From Phalacrocorax aristotelis (lineage: Eukaryota; Chordata; Aves; Suliformes; Phalacrocoracidae), in NCBI RefSeq assembly GCF_949628215.1, contig NC_134278.1, positions 110,571,777-110,635,776 of the forward strand: 64,000 nt of DNA, given 5' to 3'. Numbering within the stretch: the stretch's first letter is position 1; each line of letters starts with the position of its first letter. This document shows positions 9,526-21,689 of the stretch, piece after piece. A program made the position numbers and the translations under genes. Under the pieces are notes generated by a model. The model saw nothing but the letters and a program-made list of their open reading frames with translations. It had not been told where the DNA came from and did no database searches.

Positions 9526-11150
9526 AAGCCAAGTTTGTGAGCCACGTGTTCAGCAGGGAAGATTTGGGAAAGATACCTCCTGGGAAGGGAAACATAGGAA
9601 TGTCTCTGAGGGTTGCTCTTGAAATTAGAAGGTACTTTTGGAGAAGGTACTCTTTAATCCTTTTGGTTTTTAACCATTAATTTCTAGTGCGCATAAAGTA
9701 CCTGAGAAAGCATGCAGATTTAAAATTTGTGCAGCGCTATTGATCAAACAAGAGTAGTTTAACACATGACAGCATTAGTGTCCAGTAGTAAAACTTTCCA
9801 ATTTAAAACCTCATTATGGCTTTCTATATTTGTGTAGAAAAATCTGAGTTTTAGAACTATCCACTCTAAGCTACCCAAATAATGAAAGGGGCAATATAGC
9901 TGTATAATGCATACACTGGGTGTTGCTTTTTGGTCCTCACATTTATGCTGCCTCTTCTTGTTTTCAGATTGCTGCATTAGCAAATTGCCCATCGGTTCCC
10001 TGAGTGTGGCACTCAGCCTTTGCAGCCCTGGGGATATCAGTAACACAAAGATTGCCCCTTGCAAGCTGCAATGACCTGCGCCCTACAGCTCTATCTATCA
10101 CATAAAAATGTACTGCTCCACAATTGTCACTTTTCACAGCTCCATCTCAATATCTTTTTTCAGGTTTCCTGCTGACTGACAATGTCAGTTACAACATTTC
10201 ACACAATTTTTCTTCTCTATGTGTGAAATTACATATCCAAGAACTGTGAAAAGAGAATCAGCAGGTTCCTGGTGCTGTTTCTCTGTGAGGAAGGAGAGTT
10301 AACCGCCATGTAGGAAAGCAGGACAGGGCAATTGTTCCAGAGGAAAAAAAAACTCTATGAATATTTGTTCAAATTTTTAAACACATCTGCTATGGTTCTG
10401 CTCAAAACATTTGTTCTCTCAGACAAGAGCGCTTGCAGACACTACTTGTGTTAAGCAGTTGTAAAAGACACTACCAGAGATTAAGCCCTGAATTCTTAAC
10501 TGAAAGCTTTTTTACCAGAAAGATGATTCTAAGAATAGTGCTTATCCAGTCAGTTTCAAATTTTGATTACTGCTTAGTGACAACATACAGACTAAAAATC
10601 CTTTGCCTGATAATTGCATAGGAGTAGTTAAGAAAATATGGCAGGTTTATAAACAACTAATGAAACCAGAGGAGGAGAAATGTATTTACAGACAACTATT
10701 TTTTTATTTCTTCTGCTCAACAAGAGTAAAGTGGGGTACATGCTCTAGCCTCCAGACTGTGGCTTTTTGTTCTAAATGTCACTGACTTAGGAAAAAAGAC
10801 AGTAATTTATTCACCAAAATACAACCAACCCATTTTCAATAAGTTCAGTGAAAGCCTTGCACAGTTATTTCTCCTTACATGAGAGATAGGTCAGATGCAT
10901 GAGCTGAGCATTGTGAAAGTACGTGGAATCCCCTGTAGTGTCCTATGCCCCTCTGTTTTCTTTTTAATTTGCTCACAAGCTGGAAAGTGATCAGGGAAAC
11001 TGGGAGTCAACTGGTGCTGATCTGAATAGGCAAAAGTGGAGTCCAGAGGGTTATGCCCTTTGTGCCAAAGCATAAGCACAGCTCACAGCAATGGATCTGT
11101 GTAGACATATGTAAGCTGACACATACAGTCCATGCATACATTTTCTCTCC
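9526..11150. other. Unique non-coding sequence with one small inverted repeat
   Basis: No gene recognised. ATTTCACACA at 10196-10205 and TGTGTGAAAT at 10220-10229 form a 10-bp perfect stem with a 14-nt loop, about what chance allows in a window this size. ACTGAC-AAT-GTCAGT at 10175-10189 is a smaller one. Confidence 0.45.
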
Positions 11151-11222
11151 TACAGAATCACAGACTGGTAGGCATTGGAAGGGACCTCTGTAGACCATTT
11201 TGTCCAACCCCCTTTACAAAAA
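11151..11222 (-). mobile_element. CR1 LINE 3' tail, minus strand, 5'-truncated
   Basis: Read on the plus strand, the piece begins TACAGAAT-CACAGACT, two diverged copies of the inverted CR1 terminal octamer. It continues GGCATTGGAAGGGACCTCTG, then GACCATTTTGTCCAACCCCC. This is the reverse complement of the CR1 3' end. CR1 is the dominant LINE of birds, and most copies are short 3' fragments because reverse transcription stops early. Similarity fades after about 11222 into an A/C-rich stretch (AAATACCCCCAACC), so the 5' boundary is approximate. It is the 3' untranslated part and encodes nothing. Confidence 0.9.
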
Positions 11223-14200
11223 ATACCCCCAACCAAACCAACAAAGGAAAGAAAAATCAACATAAGCAATCCAATTTACAGTTAAGCGGAGAAGTGAAGC
11301 AAAGAATCACTCAAAAAACTTCCTTTCTGCTTGTAAAGCAACACATAAATGCTCACTTATGAGGGCATTGTCATGGCATCTACCTCAAATGCTTACAAGA
11401 AATAGCAATGGTAAGAAGGCACTTTATATATTCTTTTTGCTTTCATTAACACAACTGAACAATTGGGGAAAAAAGGCAAGAGGCAGCTTCTTACTGAAGG
11501 CAAGCACTTGCGGTGGTGGCCTGTTTGTCTGAACGTTTGAAGAAAACATTTGCCTACAAAGGAGTACAGTGGAAATGGGAATGCATGCGCCCCACTGAAA
11601 TCCCATCCATTCTGTATCAAGAACGTGAGGCCATTGACAAAAGCTAGTGCCACATGGGTAAAATTTTCCCATATTTCAAACATTTTGGCAATAATTAATT
11701 CCTATTAATGTACATTTGATTTTGTAAAACTATAAAAATTTTATTTCTTGCTAGTGTTTGTTCTTTTCTTGCCCATTTCCTAGCAGTCCCTGTCTGGTTC
11801 TCATAATTAGTCACTAAAGTAATGTTTTCATGACCAAATTATGCTCTATTTATCATCAAACTTCAGGCAGTTTTTAATTATGAAAAATTGGATATGTAAC
11901 TTATAGCTTCCCCAAGCTACTCTTTGCATATATTACCAGGACTTCTGCACCAGATCAAAATAGGTCTTGCTGTCCTTGGCAGCAAACTGTGGGCTATATT
12001 TTTACAGGGATAAACTGTTCTTGTACAGTTTCTCCAGTCCACGAACATGAACAGTCTTTCCTTTAATATTAGACACAAAAGTCCTCTCTGATTCTTTCTC
12101 ATCTTCAGCAAAGCTATTGTGGTTATAGATTTAACACATCATGTGCTTTGTAATGGTTTATGACCATGTCTTAGAAAGTGGTCAAGAGGGTTTTTATATT
12201 AATTAGCTATTTTTAACGTGCTAAAAAACACCCTCAATGGGGGTTTCATATCATATTGTGGGGTTTTTTATTCCCTGCAGGTAATTGAGGAGTAAAGCAG
12301 AACTGCAGGACAAAGTCTCCCCTTCCTAAATGTACATAGGGTGAACAAGAATTGTATAAGTTATTGCCCCAGTGACCTTAAGTGTTCAAATGCCATAGGC
12401 AGCACATGATAACCTCTAGAAATAAAGAGGTCTTTTAAACTCCAGGAGCCCATTCAGGTTACAGACCACCTGGCACACTGTGGTGGTAGATTTTCATGAT
12501 AGGTCCCAAGATTTGGACTTTCAAACCCAGTTTAGCCAGGGCTTGTATCTAAAAGTCAATCAAAAAAGAAATCAGTCCTATTTTCTGGCACATCCTGGTT
12601 ACTGACGTATTTTCCTTTTGCCCTTTGTAAAAAATGAGACAATTTTAAATTTTAATTTTGTATCTATTCACCTTTATACATGGGTGTCCAGCATTGAAAG
12701 GCCATTCTGTGTAACCATTGATGTTTCACCTTTTAAATGTGAGCTTTTCCTTGCAGATTACCTTGCTTCTGTGCTGCATAGGATCAAACTACTTGGCAGG
12801 GCAGCAAATTTGATTTGCATTAGGAAGGGATATTAGGCATATAGGATTTCACAGTTCATTTTATATCCTAATCATCAGAAGCCCTTATTTGGGGTCTGAA
12901 CCACAGGGATTTGCTGCTTGCAAAATCAGTGTATCCAATATCAAAATATTTCAAAAAGTTAATTTTATTTCATCTCTCCGAAGTCAGTTAATGAAAGGTG
13001 CAATTCTAGTGAACAGCCTTTCGCCATAAAACTCTCTGAGCCCTCTTTAGTTTCATTAAGAGTGAATTAATGTAATGTTAGATGCTGACATTTAAGGGTC
13101 ACTGCACTCCTATACATTGCAATAGGATGGGTACCCATTAAAAATATTATAAGACTAGTCCTGCAAAGGATGAATCGGAAGCTGAGGATGCTCAGAACTG
13201 CTTAAGGACTACAGATTTCTACACAGATCTTTAATGACCCAGCTCTGCGCTGCTGGTGCTATGCCACTGTGACTGCCTCTTGTTCCTGGCTTACCGGGAG
13301 CTTCACAGGGAGCAATACCCTGCCTTCAGGGAGGCACCTGAACCCATATTCATTTCCACTGAAGAAAAGATTATTTTCAGAAAAAAACCTGTTACTCCAA
13401 TGCGGTGAAGGAATGCCCTCTCTTTCCCTTGTTGAGGGAGTTTAGAAGGGAGGTGGTTTGCAAACTCTGTGAGACAGAACTATTGGCATTTTTCCTCATG
13501 GTTACAAAAAGCCAGGAAAAAAATGAGCAGAGTAACTTGGATGAGATTAGTCTGTCATGGTAACAGTGTTTATTTTACTGACCTAAATCTTGATTCTCCT
13601 ACCTCTTCTTTCTACAGCTGTGAACCATTATTGGCATCTCTTTTTTCATTAATAATATTCCAAAGTAAAATAGCTTTAATGTGGCTAATTTTTGCAACTA
13701 AATGTGTCTAAGCCAGAGATGCTGTAGCGCTGGCAGACAGCAGTTTGGTCTTCTGGTGCAACCCACATGACCGTTGGCTCAGAAAAGGCTTTAACTGCTG
13801 CACTCCCACACTGGGCTCGAGGTGCAGATCTTAAGCTGATGTAGTGAGTGACAACTATATGGCCCCAGGCCTGTTCTTCTGCCCACATTAGTGGGTGTCT
13901 CCACTGTGGCTGCTGAACTCATTCAGTCCTCAGACTCCTTGAATGTCCCACTGAGGGATGTGCAAAAGTCACTGGAAAGTATGCTCTATTTTTATAAAGA
14001 AAATGCAAGAGCTTCAATCATATGTCTGTGCTGGTGCTCTGCTCATGTATTACTCACCCAGCATGGGCTCGGCATTTCAGGGTGCTCAGGCTGTCCTGAC
14101 TGCTGCCACTGTCTTCCTGTGTAACAAAAACCCTTTACTGTTCAGACCTCCCTACTGGGACCCATGAAACCAAAACTCTGAGTACAATGATTAGTTACTT

Positions 14201-14254
14201 CTTAAACCGTGCACAAAAGCAGCAAGGAGGGTCTGAGAGTTGGATGTCAGCCTG
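11223..14254. other. Unique AT-rich non-coding sequence
   Basis: No gene recognised. The open frames present (for example 11393-11683 minus and 13469-13711 plus) have no family resemblance. A CTGCAG/GTAATTG donor-like site near 12280 lacks a clear partner. Confidence 0.45.
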
Positions 14255-14332
14255 AGAGTCAGCATGGCCCTGCAGTAAAGTCACGGGCGAGTCGCTTCAC
14301 TATTCAGTTTTTCTACCTGTGCTGTTTTTCTT
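14255..14332 (+). mobile_element. Degenerate MIR-like SINE core
   Basis: AAGTCACGGGCGAGTCGCTT, then CACTATTCAGTTTTTCTACCTG, follow the MIR core order: a GACCTTGGGCAAGTCACTT-type block, then CTCAGTTTCCTCATCTG. The copy stops before the TAAAATGGGG segment. Orientation is plus, the same as the fragment at about 3.2 kb. It is ancient and strongly diverged, so the assignment is by pattern only. Confidence 0.4.
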
Positions 14333-16622
14333 CTGAACTCTGAAGACCGTGACTGAGAAATGAGTGCAGGCACCAGACCTAAGTATCACCCTTAATAAAA
14401 TCCTAGCTCAGAAGGAAACCATTAAGATTTAACTAATATCCATACTTTGGCATATACCTATGTGTCAAGCATTTTATTAGCATTTTAATTATAATAAGCC
14501 CAATTTGTGTTTTAAAATGACAAAATAATAAAATTTGATTGTTATGACTCATTCAGTTGCTAACTCACAACCCATTTGTGGTTAATTTTAACTATGCATG
14601 TTTCTTGATATAGCCATTTAATAAGACAGGATAGTATTAATACCAAATAATAAATACATTTAAAACTGCAAGCTACAGAAGTTTTTATGTTTTATTATCA
14701 CAGTTAGTTCCAAAGAACATGATGTAGTATAAAATATTTTTGTATTTATTGTATGTGATTTTTTGATAGTTTTCAGAACATTCTCTATACCTTTGGCACA
14801 GTTTAAGCCTCTAAACTTCTCTAGACATTTTGGTGTACAAATACAGGCAGATCAAGAGAAATAAGTCCATGAATCCAAAATGAACCCGTCTACCAGTTTC
14901 TAAGTAGTGCCTATGATGGAAGCCATGTTGGTATCTATAGTACTATTGATAAGCTCAAAGTTTTAAAAGAGATATCTGTACAGCCTGCTTCAAGGCAGAA
15001 TAATCATTTCAGCCCAAAAGACAGAAGTTACTGCTAATAATCAAGTCTCCAACCACCAGCTCACCATTCTAAACAGCTGGTGGTATAAGAGTGCAGTAAA
15101 GGACATGAGACTCCAGGTCTTCATCAGCACCTTTTCCTTTCCACTTTCAATCTTACTGCCTCCTCTCCAAGGAGCCAAGTTGAAGTAAACCCTTGTCCAA
15201 GCAGTGTGTCACCCCTTACAGTCATTCCTGCCTCTGAGATTGCACCAGCAGAATAAATCAAGAACAGATACTACATGTCAGTTTAGACAGAAAGCCAAGA
15301 AGCCCCATGACTACTCTGGAAGAGTCTGCCTACACAAAGACAGAATCAGACCTGAGTCCTGCTGTATTACACTGACCTATTTTATCTCTGAAAGTTGTCA
15401 GAGGTTTGAAATTATTGTTAATAAGGTGAAAAATAATAGCCCAGTGACTATCTTGAAGTCTAGAGGACAGTACCAGAGAACTGTGTAAAATATGAGCCAT
15501 CAAGACACATAAATCATATTCAGTATTTCATTACCACAGCTTGTGTCCAGCTAATTTTCCCAGGCTTCAGCCAGCACTTGCAATGAGTTAGTGACAACTG
15601 GCAGAGGAAGCGCACATCGGCTGCAGTCCTACCAAGGTTGTTAAGTATGTGCTCACTTTTCAGAAATTCCTGTGATTTTGGGACAAGTACTCACACACTG
15701 GGAGTTCAGTCCACGTGTCCTTGCTCTGCTGGTCGAGAGAAGGCAAATGGCATTTTTCTGCCACTGTAACCATACAGAGGTTGTAGCACCCACTCCTTCA
15801 GAGGAGCTGCCTTTTCCCTCATTCTTCCTTGTCCCTGTCCCTCAACAATTCTTACACTACAAGGAACATTTCCACAGGACTCTGCAGGGCAGCAGTAGCA
15901 GAGTTTATATATTGAAAGATGAAAGACTGGAATGGAGAGCTGTTGGATCAACCAGGCTGACTCTTGGGCACCAAAATTCAAGGCTCATTTTCTGAGCACT
16001 TTTGCAAATGGCATATAGGAGAGTTTGCACAGAGCTGGTATCCTCACAGTTCAAGCATATACCCAAACAGAGAAAACATTAATCCTTTTTGTTGCAGATG
16101 CCCAATTGGATATGCCATGTTCTTTCAACTGCTTAATTGTTATTTGGCAGTAGTTTCTGAGCAATTTTCAAATGTAATAGTCATGTGTATCAAATAAAGT
16201 GCCTGCAGTAAAGCAGACTCCAAGAATATGCATATTGTCTGCTTAGGTCTAAAATTAATAACTACTGTTAGCACAAATAAGTAAAAGGAATAATATGTCA
16301 TAACTGTGCTTTTGTTTAGACTAATTTGTGTGATGTCTGCTCCACATCATGCAATACAAACATTCTTCTGCCCCCCCAATATTACAGTCATAAATTTGGG
16401 ATGAAAATGGTATAAGAGAAAAAACAACCTGCTATTCTTTTGATTTAGATTAAAATGTTTTTCAGGAAAAAGTCAATCTGTTTAAAGTAGTAAAGAATCA
16501 CTCAAGCACTGCACAGGCTCACCTCTGAAGTCCTGGAGATTTGAGAATAGTCTGGATTAATTCACAGGTAGGCTTCGGTGGGGCGCAGAAACTACTCACT
16601 GTGAAACATACTGCGTGTTGTA
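14333..16622. other. Unique sequence; AT-rich block at about 14450-14780
   Basis: Nothing coding recognised. From 14450 to 14780 the sequence is very AT-rich, with many TAAT, TTAATTA-like and TATGCATG words. That composition is typical both of neutral AT-rich DNA and of homeodomain-bound enhancers. The remainder contains only short, unrelated open frames. Confidence 0.4.
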
Positions 16623-16688
16623 CATCCATCCATCCATCCATCCATCCATCCATCCATCCATCCATCCATCCATCCATCCATCCATCCA
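16623..16688. repeat. (CATC)n tetranucleotide microsatellite
   Basis: An uninterrupted CATC array of 66 bp, about 16.5 units, with no substitution visible. Perfect arrays of this length are usually polymorphic between individuals. Confidence 0.98.
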
Positions 16689-19600
16689 AGCCAAAGGTCC
16701 CAACGCAGAACTAGAGAGTTAGGCAACAGTAACCAGGCAACTTGAAACCAAAGCGCTTGGGCTATCCTCTGGTTTCAAAGACTCATAGAACTAAGACTGT
16801 TGTTAATTCAACCGTTGCTGATTTTAGTGAAATCAAGTGAGAGGGGAGGTGATAGCCCATAGCCCGTACCATAGGGAAGGGATATTTGCCACTGCAGCAG
16901 CCTTGTGAACAAGTGGGAAATGCACAAAGGAAAGCCTTATATGTTATGCAGGATTCTCCCTGTGTCTTCAGGGAGCCTTACTGCATGCCACTTCTTCAGA
17001 AAGCTGTTCAGAAACACTTCAGACATCCCTGTAGCGTAAATATTCAGCTAGGTCTGTGGCAGGAGACTAAAGTTTTAGTTACCATAAATGACTGCTTCCT
17101 GCAGCAGCTAGCAGGCTAATCCATGGGTGGAGAAACAATTTTTTATTTAGGCTTGAACAATACATGGGACCTGCTTCAAAATGAAGGATCACTCTTTAAG
17201 AACGACCATAAAGTACTCAAAGTCAACATTCATACAGGAGCAAACAGCCAAAATTGTAATTTCAGAAGGGGGAAGTACATAAAACTGCGAAATCTTGTTA
17301 AAATGGAATTTAAAAGGAGCAACCAAAAGAATAAAAATTTGCAGATCCCATGTTTATACCCACTATTAAAGTCTCAGAGTAATTGCACATTACGTATCCA
17401 AAAAACCCCTCAGAAACCAAACCTTAAAGGACCACACAAAAAAGGCAGCATGACTATATAATATAGTGAGCACAGCTAATTGGGGTAAAAAGAAATCCTT
17501 CGCACAGTGGAGCTCATGGGGAGCAATGAGGAAAATAGAAAAGAACATAAACTTTAGCAAGTCAGATGGTAACTCATAATAAAGCTGGCCAAAAAGATTG
17601 TAAAGAACAACACACTAAAGGCATAAAAAAGTAGTAATAAAATCTTTTTTTCAAACATACTAGCGTTAGATGCAGAAATTCTGCCAGAGACTTTGTAGGG
17701 TTGATAGATGATCGTGGTGTAATAGCAGTGCTTATGAAAGACAAAGTAATACGCATGGGGTGAGGAGCCCTAACTGCACACACTCAGTTATGAGCTCTAG
17801 ATTAGCTATTACCACTCAAAAAGAGATCTGGTAGTTCTTGTGGGTAGTTAAATGAAAATGTCCGCTTAGTGCTAAGCAGCTGTAGAGAAACAAGTAGAAT
17901 GTTAGAAATCATCAAGAAAGGAATACAAAACAAGGAAGAAAATGCTGTATACAAATCTGTAAAAAATCCTAAACCTTGAATCCTGAATACTATGCATTGC
18001 TAGGGTGGTGGGGAGCTATCTGTGTGAGCATCAAATGCAAGTTCCTTCTTCCCATCCTGGGAAGGCAAGATTGGGAAAACAGAAATATTTCCACTACATT
18101 CAAAAAACAAATGCACAATGAACAGTTAACCTGTGAACTTGTTGCCACAGGACGCTGGAAAACTGAAAGTGGGAGTGCATCTCAGTGGCATAAGCTAGTT
18201 TTTCTTTGTTTAAAAATAGCTTTTGTCATTTGTGCAACGAAGTCTGTTAGATAAAGCTGTCACTGGGAAAAGATAGTATCTTTCATCTTTTTCCCCAGCT
18301 TGATATGATCCCGTATTTAGGCATGTTGCTGTCTAGGAAAAGGCATTGTCTGTTATTAAGGGCTGAAACTCCTCCTCAGTGCCTGTGTAGAGTCGGGTGC
18401 TTACCAGCAGGTTTCACAAAAGCTACCCCATTACTAAGGAACAGCCCTGTGGCCAGCTGAAACTGCTGCCACGGCCATGTGTGGGATGAAGGCTCCTATC
18501 TCAGGGGAGCACGCTCAGTCCTGAACCTTCCCTGGTGGGAGGTGACCATAATGGCCCTCACTCCTTGAATGTGGCTTGATGAAGCAATAACAACAGATCC
18601 TCTATTTCCTTCCCAAAAGGAAGTTTAAGCAGTTCCCTGAAGTACAGGATATACAAATTATTACCTTTATGCCTAAAAATATCCTCACTCCCAGTAGACT
18701 GGCCTTGGCATGATCTATAAGGTATTTGTAGGTGGGATACTGTCATTTCTTTGGGAGAAGGATGCTCCAAGAATATTTGCTCAGAAAAATATTTGTTTAA
18801 AATATTAAATATCGATGATTGAGGAAGAGAGAGGGCACAACTCTATAGTCTGGTGCCTGAGCAACTAATTGAGGAAGGTGAGGACACCTGGATCAGAGCT
18901 GCTGCTCTAGTTAAGATACTCGTCCCACATTGAAAATTACCCTATCCAATAAGTGATGGATACATTTTCATTTTTTCCATGTATTGATTAATTACTGTTT
19001 ATGGTGGCAAAGTGAAAAAGTCAGTAGAAGGAGACCTTGAATGCAAGAACACCCTCTTGCCTGGTGTTTGTGAACCTTTTTGCAACTCATGGGTTCAAAG
19101 CACCTGAGAAAGGATTTGAATTATCAATCTGATATTTCATGGGTGAAAAGATTATATAGTTCAGTATGAATGTATTCAGATGCCTATTTGAAAACATCTT
19201 TCAGGTGAGAATAGTGGCCTATTGTAAACACTGATGAGGCTTAAGGGTGAGAGAGATGCCAGATGGCCTAGTGCCATCACAACTTGGATCGTTCTGGGTT
19301 AGTCTTTCTGCATTTGGGGGAAGTTTCATTTTGGAAATATAGCCATCTGCAGATTAATCAGTGTTGAGGACTTCTGTACCAATAGTGGCAAGAAGGTCCA
19401 TAAGTTGTTTTGTGGATTTATTACCTACTTAACTGCTGCCACCAGTTTCAGTGAAGATAATCCCTATGGGTCCATCGTGTTTCTGCAAATGAAGCTGGCA
19501 GGACCCAGCTCATTGTAAAACTGACCATTTTTCTGGTGACTTTCTTCTGAGCTCATGCACCTTGAATAGTTTAGTCCATATTTGGAACTTCATCTTTTTT

Positions 19601-20252
19601 TTAGCTCTTTGAGAGAATTGAAAAGAAGCTACAGAACAATTAACCTACTGGTGGAGGACAGATCTTTTGGAAACCAGTCTAAGACTGGAAGGAAGCCTTG
19701 TTACACCAGAAAATTCCACATACCTCTTAACTTCTCTTTCAAGTGCAAAATAAACTCCCCCCAACCTTACTTCTCTACTAAACACATAATAAAACATCAA
19801 AAAAATTTTTTACACAAATCTGTACGCAACTTCTTCCTAGGGAGAGAAAGAGGGCAAGAACCATACATGATACGTTGTTTTAATGTGCTACCGGATAGCA
19901 ATCTGATCCTGTTAATGAGGGGTGTGGCGCAAGAGCCAGAACAAACCAGAAAAGAAGATATCAGCTTTTTCATTAACTTTTTTTGCCTTTGAAGAAAGAC
20001 CAAAAGCAAGTCAGAAAGTTCAGATGAAGAGGTCCTTTTTTTGGCCCATGGCTTTGATTTCCTTTTGAAAGCAAGTTTACTTTGCTTCCGAGACGTGACT
20101 TTTGGGAAAATTTTTTGTTGTAAATTGTAGTTTCTCTTCCTCATTTTCTTGTCCATGGATAGGCCAACAATATTACCACCTCTGAAATTCTGAAATCTTT
20201 GGCACAAGGAAGTGGTTATTGTATAAATCTACTAAAATAACTCAGAATCTCC
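16689..20252. other. Unique non-coding sequence
   Basis: No gene or clear mobile element recognised. Two 136-codon open frames on opposite strands (19582-19992 plus, 19797-20207 minus) overlap. The minus one is lysine/arginine-rich, but it has no domain I can name and is probably chance in A-rich DNA. Confidence 0.45.
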
Positions 20253-20303
20253 GCTGGTGTGAATTGTTGTAGCTCCATCAGGGTGTTGCCAATTTACACT
20301 AGC
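20253..20303. repeat. Old palindromic repeat remnant
   Basis: GCTGGTGTGAATTG (20253-20266) pairs with CAATTTACACTAGC (20290-20303) at 12 of 14 positions. The 23-base centre contains TAGCTCCATCAGGG. The GCTGGTGTAAAT...AGCTCCAT...TTTACAC order is, from memory, that of a palindromic interspersed repeat widespread in reptiles and birds. Such elements are thought to be non-autonomous DNA transposons or fold-back elements. This copy is old. Confidence 0.45.
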
Positions 20304-21504
20304 AAAGCATATGGGTCTATTGCTCTAACTGCCAGAATCCATACTTACTTCAGTAGAAATACAAGTTCCCATTAAAATCCTTCAGTTGGTTTCTGCTGGA
20401 CAAGCAGAAGCCCTGTTACTCTGTTCCAATATCTAATTGCCATCTGGAACCAGTAGCAACCACACGAGAATGTTAAACTGCAATATTCAGAAGGCTGCCT
20501 CTGCTTGGGTTTGATTCACTGCTGCTACCCTACATCTGTATAACTTCAAAGAGTTGAGTGGAGTCCTCCATGCTGTATTCAGTGCCCTGTTATTGCCTAA
20601 TCACTTTCTTTACAACCACATTTTTTTCTCTTTCTCCTAAGCGCTTTCTTCCTGTGTTTTGAGGGAAGAATAGGCTGTAAAGGGAAAAAGGAACATTCTG
20701 TCTCCTCCTTGAGACTAATATTTCCATCCTCCATTTACAAACCCAGTATAAAAACTGTCTGCATCACGTTTCCCACGCACATCTCACTGGTTTATGTTTT
20801 GCCATAGTCATCCTCACTCCAACATTGTTTTCATTCTTCCTATGAGCTACCACCTTCCTCAATCCACCTTTAAATTCTCCCCCTTTAGCTTCTGTCTGAT
20901 CCCATGTGTTGCTTTGTGATAAAAACAAGCAAATTACAAAGCTTTAAGGTCAGAAAGAAGCCTTAGGATAACTTAGCCTTGCCTACTGAATAGGACAGGC
21001 CAGAATATTTGCCCTGGTCATAATTTCATCAGTTCAATCAAAGGTTATTGTCCGCATGCATGTCTGAAGAAGGTACCTAGACTATAAAGATTTCAATGTG
21101 GAATTCACTCTAGGTAAAATATCCAAGTTTTTTTCATAAACAAGAATGATACATGACAACTTTTTCAAAATGGAAGATATTTAACTTTAGCCAGTGACAT
21201 AGGATGAGTGACATGGGCCCTAATGCGATCACCTTCTCTAAATCTGCCCACTGGTGCTCAGCCCATGAACCACCATTTCCTTAGCATGGAGTGTGCACCT
21301 CCCAAACACATGGGAGCCACAGTATCTGCAATGTCTGTACAAAAGCTTATCATGTCCCATAAACAAGTGCGGTTATTGCATCAAGCAGTGGGCAAGATCC
21401 TAAATCCTCTTGAATCTGTGAGACAGAACTTCTCGGGGCTGGTGCAAAAAGTAACTGCAACAAATGAATATTAGTGTGAAATGTCTGTACTACCAGTCCC
21501 CAGG
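20304..21504. other. Unique non-coding sequence
   Basis: No gene or repeat recognised up to the CR1 tail. Pyrimidine-rich tracts near 20610-20660 have no paired donor. Confidence 0.4.
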
Positions 21505-21681
21505 TATCACGTGGAACAGGCTGCCCAGAGAGGTTGTGGAGTCTTTTTCCCTGGAGACATTCAAAATCCGCCTGGACGTGGTCCTGTGCCCCCTGCTCTG
21601 GGTGTCCCTGCTCAAGCCGGGGGGTTGGATGAGGTGACCTCCAGAGGTCCCTTCCAACCCCTGCCATTCTGTGATTCTGTG
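21505..21681 (+). mobile_element. CR1 LINE 3' end, plus strand, with end of ORF2
   Basis: This is the clearest mobile element in the window. It begins near CACGTGGAACAGGCTGCCCA and continues through GAGAGGTTGTGGAGTC. The frame starting TGG-AAC-AGG-CTG encodes WNRLPREVVESFSLETFKIR and then LDVVL, which is the C-terminal end of the CR1 reverse-transcriptase polyprotein. Next come GGGGGGTTGGATGAGGTGAC and CCTCCAGAGGTCCCTTCCAA. The element ends in two exact ATTCTGTG octamers at 21666-21673 and 21674-21681, the CR1 terminus. Everything upstream of the last part of ORF2 is missing. Divergence is lower than in the other CR1 pieces, so this is probably the youngest insertion here. Confidence 0.95.
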
Positions 21682-21689
21682 GTGCAAAG

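Noticed and set aside
10196..10229. 10-bp inverted repeat with 14-nt loop
   Set aside because: About one such stem is expected by chance in a window of this size.
19582..20207. Two 136-codon frames overlapping on opposite strands; the minus one is strongly basic
   Set aside because: Overlap on both strands and an A-rich template explain the lysine/arginine content; no recognisable motif. A protein search of the minus frame would settle it.
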